Below, piece after piece: positions 17,132 to 25,229 of a stretch of 42,114 bases of DNA. The stretch comes from Granulosicoccus sp. Its GTDB lineage: Bacteria > Pseudomonadota > Gammaproteobacteria > Granulosicoccales > Granulosicoccaceae. The position numbers were made by a program, and so were the translations under genes. A model generated the notes under the pieces. It saw nothing but the letters and a program-made list of their open reading frames with translations, was not told the origin of the DNA and did not search any database. Numbering within the stretch: the stretch's first letter is position 1; each line of letters starts with the position of its first letter. The stretch covers positions 1 to 42,114 of the forward strand of contig JALZVU010000244.1 in NCBI GenBank assembly GCA_023301795.1, in the 5' to 3' direction.

Positions 17132-18262
17132 ATGAGTATTAACGCTTCAGGCATTCTCGTCGAAGCAGCTGAGCTGCGCATAGTAGAACTCCCGCTACTA
17201 ACGCCGTTTGTTATATCTACCTGCACCATGACGGCAAAAACTTTTCCGCTTCTGAGCCTCAAAGGCGAAGATCTAGAGGGTATTGCCGAAGGTGTCATGG
17301 ATCCTGCACCCGACTATCTTGAAGAGACCATTGTCGGTGCGACAACATTTTTAAAACAGCAGCTATTGCCGTCTATTTTAGGGAAAACATTTAGCTCACC
17401 GTATGAGCTACAAGACTATCTCACACCTTGGCGCGGCAACCACATGGCTAAGGCCATGCTGGAAATGGCATTCTGGGATTTATGGTCAAAATCTCTGAAC
17501 ATCCCGTTAAAATCTGCCTTGGGTGGTGTGCGTGAAAAAGTGGATGTCGGTGTTAGCCTGGGTATTGCACCTATTGATAAAACACTTGCACGCGTAGAGT
17601 CTGCTCTGGATGAGGGCTACAAGCGAATCAAACTGAAAATTGCACGTGGGCATGATGTGGAAATTGTCAACGCTGTGCGGCAAGCCTATCCACACATCCA
17701 CCTTACTGTCGACGCCAACACCGATTACTCGCTGTCCGATATTGCCGTGCTCAGATCATTGGATGAATTCCAGCTGGACTATATCGAACAACCACTAGGC
17801 TTTGATGATTACCATGATCACGCCCACCTTCAATCACTTCTGAACACACCCATCTGCCTTGATGAAAGCATTCGCAGTGCAAATGACACAAGGAAGGCTC
17901 TACAGATACGCGCTGCACGTGTTATCAATATCAAGGTAGGACGTGTTGGTGGCTATGCATCTGCCCGAGCTATTCATGATGTCAGTGCTGCGTTTGATGT
18001 GCCTGTGTGGTGTGGTGGAATGCTCGAAAGTGGTATTGGGCGCGCTCACAACATACACTTGGCAACGCTTAGCAATTTTAGTAAACCCGGTGACACCTCC
18101 AGTGCCAGCCGCTATTTTACGCGCGATATTATTAACGAACCGTTAGAGGCAATCGATGGCTGCATGTCCGTACCCTTACATGGACCGGGCATTGGAGTCA
18201 CGTTGGATACAGAGTATCTGGACACCGTATCGAGCAATGTAGAACATATTTCACCAACATGA
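17132..18262 (+). CDS. Enolase-superfamily N-acylamino-acid racemase / o-succinylbenzoate synthase-like enzyme
   Basis: Metal-dependent enzyme of the NAAAR/NSAR-OSBS (MenC type 2) family, 376 residues. All active-site residues are visible: Lys167-x-Lys169 (IKLKIARGHD), metal ligands Asp194 (TVDANTDYS), Glu219 (YIEQPL) and Asp244 (CLDES), and the opposite-face base Lys268 (NIKVGRVGG). The loop VWCGGMLESGIGRAHN and the ending PGDTSSASRYF are diagnostic of this subfamily. The gene overlaps the following GNAT by ATGA. That pairing is known for N-succinylamino acid racemases, and no other men gene is present, so racemase activity is more likely than menaquinone synthesis. Sequence alone does not separate the two activities. 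Confidence 0.88.
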   Translation: MSINASGILVEAAELRIVELPLLTPFVISTCTMTAKTFPLLSLKGEDLEGIAEGVMDPAPDYLEETIVGATTFLKQQLLPSILGKTFSSPYELQDYLTPWRGNHMAKAMLEMAFWDLWSKSLNIPLKSALGGVREKVDVGVSLGIAPIDKTLARVESALDEGYKRIKLKIARGHDVEIVNAVRQAYPHIHLTVDANTDYSLSDIAVLRSLDEFQLDYIEQPLGFDDYHDHAHLQSLLNTPICLDESIRSANDTRKALQIRAARVINIKVGRVGGYASARAIHDVSAAFDVPVWCGGMLESGIGRAHNIHLATLSNFSKPGDTSSASRYFTRDIINEPLEAIDGCMSVPLHGPGIGVTLDTEYLDTVSSNVEHISPT

Positions 18263-18984
18263 CTCTTGAATCTTGTCCACCCACCATTCGCACACTTCAA
18301 TCCGTAGAAGAGTACAAGGCATCAGAACAACTGCAGCGCGATGTATGGGGTGATGATGATCCAGCTGACAATGCTGACATTCTGCAAGCGATAGCTCACG
18401 AAGGTGGTTTAGTCGCTGGCGCTTTCGATGGGCAGCGCATGATCGGTTTTCTCTTTGCGTTCCCTACTCGCAATCCTGACATTCAGCATTCACATCGTTT
18501 AGCGGTTCACCCACAAGCACAAGGCACCGGTTTGGGTACAAGACTAAAATGGTTTCAACGCCAGTGGTGTATTGATCAAGGGATAAGAACGGTACGGTGG
18601 ACGTTTGATCCAGTACGTGCGGCTAATGCCAATTTGAATATTGCAAAGCTTGGTGCTACTGCTCGTGTCTATCACGAGAATTACTACGGGGACATGGCAG
18701 GTATAAACGCCGGTGTGCCATCAGATCGTATTGTTGCGCAGTGGGATTTAGAGTCTGTGCGGGTTGTTGAACGTACGCACAGTGCTGGTGGATGTCAACG
18801 GGTGTTTTCTGAACGGTATGTCTCCATTCCTGCCAACTTTCAAGCACTGCTGAATAAGGATCACGGCAAGGCATTGGCTGAGCGTATGAGAGTGCGCACC
18901 GAACTCTGCGAAGCATTCTCTAACGGGTATCAGATTACTGGTTTCGATCCAGACGGCGCGCGGTATTTACTCAGCGGGCAGTAG
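18259..18984 (+). CDS. GNAT acyltransferase of the COG3375 type, partner of the racemase-family enzyme
   Basis: Predicted N-acyltransferase of 241 residues. Seen: acyl-CoA loop in H-R-L-A-V-H-P-Q-A-Q-G-T-G-L-G-T (about 74-89), then T-V-R-W-T-F-D-P-V-R-A-A-N-A-N-L-N and K-L-G-A-T-A-R-V-Y, then N-Y-Y-G-D-M, which are hallmarks of the COG3375 group. Its ATG overlaps the TGA of the upstream racemase-family gene, so the two are translated together. In Geobacillus a GNAT next to an N-succinylamino acid racemase succinylates D-amino acids; by analogy this one may acylate amino acids. The third enzyme of that pathway, an M20-type desuccinylase, is not in the window. Confidence 0.82.
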   Translation: MTLESCPPTIRTLQSVEEYKASEQLQRDVWGDDDPADNADILQAIAHEGGLVAGAFDGQRMIGFLFAFPTRNPDIQHSHRLAVHPQAQGTGLGTRLKWFQRQWCIDQGIRTVRWTFDPVRAANANLNIAKLGATARVYHENYYGDMAGINAGVPSDRIVAQWDLESVRVVERTHSAGGCQRVFSERYVSIPANFQALLNKDHGKALAERMRVRTELCEAFSNGYQITGFDPDGARYLLSGQ

Positions 18985-18998
18985 CGATGGCATGTAAA

Positions 18999-19014
18999 CA
19001 ATCAACGCTGATTG
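18999..19014. terminator. Short hairpin between convergent genes
   Basis: CAATCA-ACGC-TGATTG, a perfect 6-bp stem with a 4-nt loop, lies between the convergent GNAT and D-2-hydroxyacid dehydrogenase genes. There is no strong T-run, so terminator activity is uncertain. Confidence 0.25.
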
Positions 19015-19023
19015 CAATAACCA

Positions 19024-19986
19024 TCAAACTAATCTATCGCGCGGCTGCTCACCCGCAAAGAACGCATCCAGATTGTCCAAAGCCCTGAACCCCATCGCGT
19101 CACGCGTATCTCTGGTCGCGCTGCCGATATGCGGCAGCATGAAAATATTCTCATGTTCGGCGAAGGCAGGGTTCGCTCCGGGTTCTGTGACAAAACAATC
19201 TAACCCGGCGGCCGCAAGATGACCTGAGCGAATTGACTCTACCAGTGCATCTTCATCAACCAAGGCTCCACGAGCCGTGTTGACCAATATCGCCCCTTTG
19301 GGAAGTTTTGCCAGTGACGAAGCATTTAACAATCCACGAGTATCCGGTGTTGCTGGACAATGTAAAGACAGAAAATCTGAGACTTCCAACAAAGCGTCAA
19401 GCGATTCGTGCCAGATGGCACCCTGCTCCAGCTCGGGCGATAATCGACTTCGATTGTGATAGTGAACGCTCATATCAAAGCCACGCGCCCGACGTGCCAT
19501 CACCTGCCCCACTTTCCCCATACCGATGATTCCGATTCGCTTACCGCTTACCTGCTGTCCCACCATGAACGATGGACTCCAGCTGGTCCAACGACCACTA
19601 CGAACAAGTCTGTCTCCTTCAGCAGCCCGTCGAGCGGCACCCAACAACAGCAACATGGCTATCTCGGCAGTGGCATCGGACAACACATCAGGCGTGTTGG
19701 TCACCACAATACCGCGTTTGCCTAATGCCTCAAGATTGCAGTGATCAACGCCCACGCTGTGATTTGCAATGATCTTTACTCGAGCCGACAACGCTGCCGA
19801 CACAGACTCATCAAACAACTCGGAGTGGCACGGCAATATGGCATCCACTTGGGCGCTCATCTCGATAATGGTTTGCGCGGAGTGCGGATGATCATCAGGG
19901 TTAAGGATGCATTCGTAAGTGTCGAGCGCGCGCTTCTCAGTATTTGCAGACAGTTTGCGAGGGATCCAGAGGACAGGTTTACTCAT
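19024..19986 (-). CDS. D-isomer-specific 2-hydroxyacid dehydrogenase
   Basis: NAD(P)-dependent enzyme interconverting a 2-oxoacid and a D-2-hydroxyacid, 320 residues. Seen: Rossmann motif G-I-I-G-M-G-K-V-G (about 152-160) and the catalytic triad Arg239 (N-T-A-R-G-A-L-V-D), Glu268 (D-C-F-V-T-E-P) and His286 (L-P-H-I-G-S-A-T). HNRSRLSP after beta-2 suggests NADP preference, as in glyoxylate/hydroxypyruvate reductases. It is the last gene of the leftward TRAP operon, about 50 bp after the small membrane protein, so it probably reduces or oxidises the compound imported by that transporter or released by the amidase. No ribosome site is obvious before the ATG. Confidence 0.92.
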   Translation of the reverse strand: MSKPVLWIPRKLSANTEKRALDTYECILNPDDHPHSAQTIIEMSAQVDAILPCHSELFDESVSAALSARVKIIANHSVGVDHCNLEALGKRGIVVTNTPDVLSDATAEIAMLLLLGAARRAAEGDRLVRSGRWTSWSPSFMVGQQVSGKRIGIIGMGKVGQVMARRARGFDMSVHYHNRSRLSPELEQGAIWHESLDALLEVSDFLSLHCPATPDTRGLLNASSLAKLPKGAILVNTARGALVDEDALVESIRSGHLAAAGLDCFVTEPGANPAFAEHENIFMLPHIGSATRDTRDAMGFRALDNLDAFFAGEQPRDRLV

Positions 19987-20035
19987 TGTTGTTTACAGTA
20001 TTCAGTCGGGCAATGAAGATAACGACACCAATCAG

Positions 20036-20212
20036 CTACTGCTTGTTCTTTGCAGAATGCTTACGCCCATGCCAGAAAAAATCATAGGCAGCCAGCAACA
20101 ATGTCGCCCCCACCACCAATCCGAGATCCAGGCGTGGGACATAGAAAACCAATATACCGAGAAACGCCACTAGAACGGCGAATGCAACGAACGCAAGAAT
20201 TGAATCTGTCAT
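20036..20212 (-). CDS. Small two-helix membrane protein (58 residues)
   Basis: Predicted inner-membrane peptide. Seen: helix 1 about residues 4-25 (ILAFVAFAVLVAFLGILVFY), a short P-R-L-D-L turn, helix 2 about 30-46 (LGLVVGATLLLAAYDFF) and a basic tail H-G-R-K-H-S-A-K-N-K-Q. The frame extends to 20239, but the ATG at 20212 has a good AGAGGA about 9 bases upstream and is chosen. It lies between the amidase (70 bp upstream) and the 2-hydroxyacid dehydrogenase, inside the TRAP operon. Real coding is supported by the ribosome site, operon position and clean two-helix pattern. Function unknown; it could be an accessory subunit of the transporter. Confidence 0.75.
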   Translation of the reverse strand: MTDSILAFVAFAVLVAFLGILVFYVPRLDLGLVVGATLLLAAYDFFWHGRKHSAKNKQ

Positions 20213-20282
20213 GGCCTGTCCTCTTTCATTTTCACGCAATTGTGTCTATTCACACGATTAAGCCTATGTGCTTTTAATGCCG

Positions 20283-21629
20283 TCATAAAGAAGCAACATG
20301 CCCTTCTAACCAGCGTGCTGTTCTCAACAGTCGAGCATCATCGCCACGTCGTCCCACGAGCTGCACACCCATCGGCATACCCTCCTCTGTACTAAACAGT
20401 GGCAAGGTAATAGCTGGCGATCCACACAGTGTCCATAAACCATTGAAAACCGGATCACCGGTTGTCTCAACCCCGGGAGCAGCGCCTGTGGTAGCTGGGG
20501 TCAGCAGCACGTCGCACCGCTCGAAAATCTCATCAAGCCCAGCGTTGAATACAGCAGGCCAATCTAATGCTGACAAGTAATCACGAGCAAGAACCTTGTC
20601 ACCTGCATCCATGAATGCCCGTATTTCATCAGACAGTTTCTCATCACCGGAGCGACGATAGGCGTGATAGTTCTTAGCCATTTCAGCCTGATTGATGCGT
20701 GCACGAATGTTAACCGAGTCAGCAAACGCTGGGGGAAGCGGCGCCTCGAAGCATTGCTCGCCCAGCATCTCTGCCAACTCTTGCAATGCTAACTGCATAG
20801 GCTCATCAGCCATCGCCCAGAAGGGCGTCTTCACAAAAGCGAAGGTTGGCGTCACCGGAGGCTGGGCTATCGCGGTGTCCAATAATCTGGCATGCGGCCT
20901 AATGGACGTTGCAGGATCATCCGCATGATGGCCAAACAACACATCCGTGACCATGGCCACATCTGCCACAGTGCGTCCAAAAACACCCACCGTGTCGAGG
21001 CTTCCCGATTGAGGCAAAACACCCGCGCGCGGAATACAACCAAACGTAGGTTTAAAGCCCGTCACACCACAGTAGGCCGCAGGGCGTATTACTGAACCAC
21101 CGGTTTGCGTACCAACAGCCACCGGTACCATGCCGCAGGCTACAGCCGCGGCTGAGCCCGAAGACGAGCCTCCCGGGGAGCGATTCAGGTTGTGTGGGTT
21201 ACGGGTTTTTGAAGGTGCCATAAAGGCAAGTTCGGTAGATACCGTCTTACCCAGAATAATGGCCCCTGCCTGCTTGAGTCGTTCCACAACAAACGCATCA
21301 CTAGCTGGCACACGCCCCTCATCCAGCACAGTACCATTCTGTGTTGGTATGCCCGCTGTATCGATAATATCCTTAATGCCTATCGGCACCCCATGAAGTA
21401 CGCCGATCTGATGCCCGGCACGACGCTCCCGATCACGCATCTCAGCTTGCTTCAACGCATGATCGGAATCAAGCCACGCCCATGCCTGTACCTCAGGTTC
21501 ACGAGCTGCGATCTGCGTCAAGCACATACCGGCAACCTGCACAGCGTCCATAGAACCTGCCGCCAGACTGTCGCGTATGTCTATGGCAGAAGCGGGTGCA
21601 GATGCGGTAACTGAATCTGCACTATCCAT
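20283..21629 (-). CDS. Amidase-signature family amidohydrolase
   Basis: Ser-cisSer-Lys amidase of 448 residues. Seen: catalytic lysine in V-P-I-G-I-K-D-I-I-D-T (about Lys86), the signature P-G-G-S-S-S-G-S-A-A-A-V-A carrying the cis-serine, and the nucleophile in T-Q-T-G-G-S-V (about Ser179). An in-frame start exists at 21689, but ATG 21629 fits the family and overlaps the DctM stop (ATGGATAG), implying translational coupling. It is not a convincing GatA: no gatB or gatC is near, and it belongs to the TRAP operon. It probably releases ammonia or an amine from the imported compound or a derivative; the substrate is unknown. Confidence 0.9.
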   Translation of the reverse strand: MDSADSVTASAPASAIDIRDSLAAGSMDAVQVAGMCLTQIAAREPEVQAWAWLDSDHALKQAEMRDRERRAGHQIGVLHGVPIGIKDIIDTAGIPTQNGTVLDEGRVPASDAFVVERLKQAGAIILGKTVSTELAFMAPSKTRNPHNLNRSPGGSSSGSAAAVACGMVPVAVGTQTGGSVIRPAAYCGVTGFKPTFGCIPRAGVLPQSGSLDTVGVFGRTVADVAMVTDVLFGHHADDPATSIRPHARLLDTAIAQPPVTPTFAFVKTPFWAMADEPMQLALQELAEMLGEQCFEAPLPPAFADSVNIRARINQAEMAKNYHAYRRSGDEKLSDEIRAFMDAGDKVLARDYLSALDWPAVFNAGLDEIFERCDVLLTPATTGAAPGVETTGDPVFNGLWTLCGSPAITLPLFSTEEGMPMGVQLVGRRGDDARLLRTARWLEGHVASL

Positions 21630-23037
21630 AGAATTTTTCAGGCAGGTAGAACACAATATTAGGGAAGTTATACAGCAGGACCATGGCAACTATAACCAGA
21701 AACAGGAACGGCAAAACCCCTTTGAAAATCATCGTCAATTGCACTTCAGGGGGGGCTATCCCCTTTAGATAATAGGCCGACATGGCCATCGGCGGGGTTA
21801 AGAAGGAGGTCTGCAGATTCAGCGCCACAAGAATGCCGAAGAACAAAGGATCAATATTGAACAACGGTAGCAGTGGTAGAAAGATCGGTACAAAGATAAT
21901 GATAATTTCAGACCACTCAAGCGGCCAGCCCAGCAAGAAAATAATAAGCTGCGCCATAAGTAGGAATTGCAATGGCGTCAGATCAAGGCCACCCACAAAA
22001 TCTGCAATCACATGCTCACCGCCCAGATAGGAAAATACCGATGAGAACGTGTAGGAGCCGACAAACAGCCAGCACACCATTGCCGCCGTTCGCACGGTGA
22101 GATACACCGATTCACGCAAACGCTGAAAAGTCATAGCGCGGTAGATGACTGCCAACAACATGCCACCCAACGCACCGATAGCCGCAGCCTCAGTCGGGGT
22201 CGCCAGGCCAAAAAGAATCGAACCCAAAACTGACATGATCAGAATGGCGAGTGGCAAGAAAGACGTTAACAACATCCATGCAAGTTTGCCTGCCGGTACG
22301 TGTGGCACCTCCTCAAGTGTGGGCTTGGGCGCAGCGGATGGCTGCATCAAAGCCCGCCCTACGATATAGACAAGGTACAAGCCGACAAGCGTCAGGCCAG
22401 GCAGCAAAGCACCTGCATACAAGCGCACAATAGACACGCCTGACGATGCCGCGTAGACAATGAGCATTATAGAGGGCGGTATGAGAATACCCAATGTGCC
22501 ACCCGCACAGATAATGCCTGCAGCAAAACTTGGGTTGTAGCGCGCTTTGAGCATGGCAGGTAGTGCCAACAGACCCATCAATGTCACTACCGCTCCCACA
22601 ATACCCGTGGCTGTAGCGAACAACGCACACGTGATCAGCGCCGCCACCCCCATTGATCCGGGAACGTTACGGGCTGCAATGTTTAACGTGCTGAACAAGC
22701 GACTGACAATATTGGCGCGTTCAACCACATAGCCCATGAACAAAAACAGAGGGACTGCCGTGAGCACTTCATTCGACATGACGGTATAGGTCTGGTTGAC
22801 GAACAAGTCGAAAATCCTGTTGTTGAACAGCCCTCCTAGCCATGAAGAGGCTTGTTCTATGGATCCGACATCTTCTTCAAGACGGTTAAAGGCACGCCAC
22901 ATGCGGCGTGCGTCAAAATAGGCGTAGTAACCAAATCCCATACCCATGGCCATCAAGGTAAAGGCAATGGGGAATCCGAGAAATACAAAACAGATAAACA
23001 GCCCCAGCATCACAAGGGCAATTTGCGGGTCAGTCAT
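21622..23037 (-). CDS. TRAP transporter large permease (DctM family)
   Basis: Integral membrane subunit carrying out Na+-coupled transport, 471 residues with about 12-13 hydrophobic segments. Seen: conserved opening P-I-A-F-T-L-M, V-P-L-F-L-F-M-G, the G-I-L-I-P-P-S-I-M-L-I-V-Y-A motif (about 207-220), A-T-P-T-E-A-A-A-I-G-A-L-G-G (about 278-291) and, near the C-terminus, L-N-L-Q-T-S-F-L-T-P-P. It is slightly longer than the usual 425-440, owing to an insertion after the first helix (YYAYFDARRMWRAF and following). It follows the small permease by 74 bp and overlaps the amidase start by 8 bp. Confidence 0.93.
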   Translation of the reverse strand: MTDPQIALVMLGLFICFVFLGFPIAFTLMAMGMGFGYYAYFDARRMWRAFNRLEEDVGSIEQASSWLGGLFNNRIFDLFVNQTYTVMSNEVLTAVPLFLFMGYVVERANIVSRLFSTLNIAARNVPGSMGVAALITCALFATATGIVGAVVTLMGLLALPAMLKARYNPSFAAGIICAGGTLGILIPPSIMLIVYAASSGVSIVRLYAGALLPGLTLVGLYLVYIVGRALMQPSAAPKPTLEEVPHVPAGKLAWMLLTSFLPLAILIMSVLGSILFGLATPTEAAAIGALGGMLLAVIYRAMTFQRLRESVYLTVRTAAMVCWLFVGSYTFSSVFSYLGGEHVIADFVGGLDLTPLQFLLMAQLIIFLLGWPLEWSEIIIIFVPIFLPLLPLFNIDPLFFGILVALNLQTSFLTPPMAMSAYYLKGIAPPEVQLTMIFKGVLPFLFLVIVAMVLLYNFPNIVFYLPEKFYG

Positions 23038-23111
23038 TAGTCACGTTCATCATGTGGTCAGTCACAGCGTTAGACGGTTTTTTGAGCTGGTCAGAAACCG
23101 GAGGTTGATAT

Positions 23112-23690
23112 TCAGCGTGCATCTGCAGACTCACTAGCTTGCTTGATTAAGATTTCATCAGTTTCCTGAACATCAGCCTCAGCATGACGCCAGTAGCCCT
23201 CACGAATACACAGGATGCACCGGCAGACCTGTGCAATACCCTGTATGAAAAGCAGGATGCCAGCGGCAACCATGATCGACTTGAACTGGAATATAGGGAT
23301 ACCGGCAGGACTGTTGACACTGACTTCGGTGTAGCCCCATGAGCGTGAGGAGTACTTCCAGCCAGCCAGAATCAAAGCGATAACGCCTGGGAAGAAAAAC
23401 AGGATGTACAGCACAAGATCTACTTTGGCCTGAGTTTTGGGCCGCCACAATCGATAGAGAAAGTCACCACGCACATGACCATTCTTGGACAGGGTGTAAG
23501 CACCTGCCATCATGAACAAACTGCCGTACATGATAAATGAGACATCCAGCGACCACGGGGTCGGAGAATTGAATATATACCGGACAACGACTTCATAACT
23601 GACGCCAAACGTCATGAGTACAATCAGCCATGCGAACGCTTTGCCGAACCATGCGGACAGCTTGTCCGCAAATTGAATAAACCCTAGCAT
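23112..23690 (-). CDS. TRAP transporter small permease (DctQ family)
   Basis: Four-helix membrane subunit of the TRAP system, 192 residues. Seen: helices near residues 15-35, 50-68, 91-110 and 133-155, the D-x-S-F-I-M-Y-G segment after the first periplasmic loop and the K-N-G-H-V-R-G-D motif (about 69-76), which is strongly conserved in DctQ. The C-terminal tail of about 30 residues is charged and longer than usual. It lies 103 bp after dctP with possible stem-loops between, and 74 bp before dctM. Confidence 0.9.
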   Translation of the reverse strand: MLGFIQFADKLSAWFGKAFAWLIVLMTFGVSYEVVVRYIFNSPTPWSLDVSFIMYGSLFMMAGAYTLSKNGHVRGDFLYRLWRPKTQAKVDLVLYILFFFPGVIALILAGWKYSSRSWGYTEVSVNSPAGIPIFQFKSIMVAAGILLFIQGIAQVCRCILCIREGYWRHAEADVQETDEILIKQASESADAR

Positions 23691-23753
23691 TGAGTCATAA
23701 ACCGGTAGTTAACGTTTAAAGATTTTTCCAACAACGACATGAAGCAGGCAATC

Positions 23754-23789
23754 TGCGGTTAGTCCTTTAGCCGCAAATTAGCCGTCTGC
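23754..23789 (-). promoter_or_regulatory. Intercistronic stem-loops between dctP and dctQ
   Basis: TGCGG occurs at 23754-23758 and again at 23785-23789, flanking CCGCA at 23771-23775, so either copy could pair with the middle element in the transcript. Hairpins at this place often protect the abundant binding-protein message or lower permease expression. That role here is inference. Confidence 0.35.
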
Positions 23790-23793
23790 GGTA

Positions 23794-24939
23794 TTACAGC
23801 TTCAGTTTGCCAGGGAAGTAGTGATTGTAGGCAAGCTCATAGTCAGGTGCATTCATTAGCTCATAGTACGTTACTCGCTCAACCCAGGCACGCTGGCTGT
23901 CCAGTACCTTTTTCATGAACTCATCTTTCTCAAGCTCTTCAATCAGTCCGTCCCACGCCTGAATCTGGGCATCAAGGATGGGTTGTGATGTTCGGTGAAC
24001 CGTAACGCCACTTTCCTGAAGTTTTTGTAAATCCGCCGAGTACCGATTCATCGCCGACGCGGTGTTAGCCGTTGAAGCTGCCTCTACACCGTACTGCAAG
24101 ATAGCCTGCAGATCCGGCTCCAGGTCTTCAAAGAAATCACGATTGAACATGAACTCAAATGACTCTGATGCCTGATGGTACGACGACAGGTAGTAGTTCT
24201 TGGCAACATCCTGTGCACCAAAATCGCTATCCGATGACGGGTTATTGAATTCGAACGCATCGATAACACCACGCTCCATCGCTGGAACAATTTCGCCGCC
24301 CGGCAGTTGTGCAACCGACATTCCCATGTTCTGCATGAGATCTGCCGCCAGACCTACCGTTCGGTACTTCAGCCCTTTGATGTCATCAAGTGTGTTCACT
24401 TCATTCTTGAACCAGCCAAACGGCTGAGCAAACATTGGAAAGCCCATGAACGCGACAATGTTCATGTCCATGACGTCTTGCGTAAGTTCACGATAGAACT
24501 CTGCACCACCACCTTCATAGAACCAAGACATCATTGTTGTAGCAGATCCACCGAAAACAGGACCGGTACCAAACAGTGATGCAGCTTTGGACTTGCCGTA
24601 CCAGTAAACGGGCACCGAATGCGCTGCATCCAGAATGCCGTCGTTACACGCATCAATAACCTGAAACGCTCCTACTACGGCGCCTGCAGGCAGAAGGTCG
24701 ACCTTGAGTCGGCCACCCGACATGGCTTCAACGCGATTTGCGTAGTCCTGAGCAAAATCCTGCCAGATGTTCGATGCGCCCCAAGAGGTCTGCATCTTCA
24801 TAACCAGCGGTGCCTGTCCAATAACGGCCGGGGCTGCGAAAATACCCGCAGCTCCAACAGCACCAGCCGCCGCACCTTTCTTCAGAAAGGAACGGCGCGC
24901 TGGGGCTGATCCTGTAGTTGGTTTTTTGGTAGCTTCCAT
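23794..24939 (-). CDS. TRAP transporter periplasmic solute-binding protein (DctP family) with Tat signal
   Basis: Captures the substrate in the periplasm for the TRAP permease; 381 residues. Seen: a twin-arginine signal, A-R-R-S-F-L-K-K (Arg15-Arg16), then an Ala/Gly-rich hydrophobic core ending near residue 42, then the mature DctP fold. The segments P-V-Y-W-Y-G-K-S-K-A-A-S-L-F, L-K-Y-R-T-V-G-L and Y-Y-E-L-M-N-A-P mark a well-conserved subgroup, related to the TakP/2-oxoacid-binding branch, that is common in marine proteobacteria. The usual DctP ligand arginine lies in K-Y-R-T-V-G. A GGAGAG ribosome site is about 8 bases before the ATG. It is first in the operon dctP-dctQ-dctM-amidase-small protein-dehydrogenase. 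The substrate is probably a carboxylate, not otherwise known. Confidence 0.93.
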   Translation of the reverse strand: MEATKKPTTGSAPARRSFLKKGAAAGAVGAAGIFAAPAVIGQAPLVMKMQTSWGASNIWQDFAQDYANRVEAMSGGRLKVDLLPAGAVVGAFQVIDACNDGILDAAHSVPVYWYGKSKAASLFGTGPVFGGSATTMMSWFYEGGGAEFYRELTQDVMDMNIVAFMGFPMFAQPFGWFKNEVNTLDDIKGLKYRTVGLAADLMQNMGMSVAQLPGGEIVPAMERGVIDAFEFNNPSSDSDFGAQDVAKNYYLSSYHQASESFEFMFNRDFFEDLEPDLQAILQYGVEAASTANTASAMNRYSADLQKLQESGVTVHRTSQPILDAQIQAWDGLIEELEKDEFMKKVLDSQRAWVERVTYYELMNAPDYELAYNHYFPGKLKL

Positions 24940-25123
24940 TAACGACTCTCCAGTTTTGCGATCATGTTGTTGGCTTTGTTATTCCAGTGGCTATCAAGTC
25001 CAAACCATCTCTTCTCAACACCCAGGCCCGCTGGCAGCCCTGATGCCGACAACAGCCTGCTTGAACTTGTGAAAATCACTGCATATTAGTGAACAAAAAG
25101 CGTAAGTCTTGCGACATTATGGA

Positions 25124-25148
25124 TCGTATACAAATACGCGGTATACGG
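25124..25148. promoter_or_regulatory. Paired GTATAC sites, possible GntR-type operator
   Basis: TCGTATACAA at 25124-25133 fits the T-N-GTATAC-N-A pattern bound by many FadR/VanR-type GntR regulators. A second GTATAC core lies at 25141-25146, 15 bp away. The pair sits in the 290-bp divergent region between the TRAP operon (dctP start 24939) and the EamA gene (25230). No GntR gene is in the window. Confidence 0.4.
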
Positions 25149-25229
25149 CAATCTAAATATCTGTATTGCTGTACATTTTTTGTGGCGTCATCCAGACTTA
25201 TAGGGCAAACCTGAGAAACCCGCCATACC

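Noticed and set aside
20283-21689. Amidase considered as GatA of the tRNA amidotransferase
   Set aside because: No gatB or gatC is adjacent and the gene is coupled to a TRAP permease.
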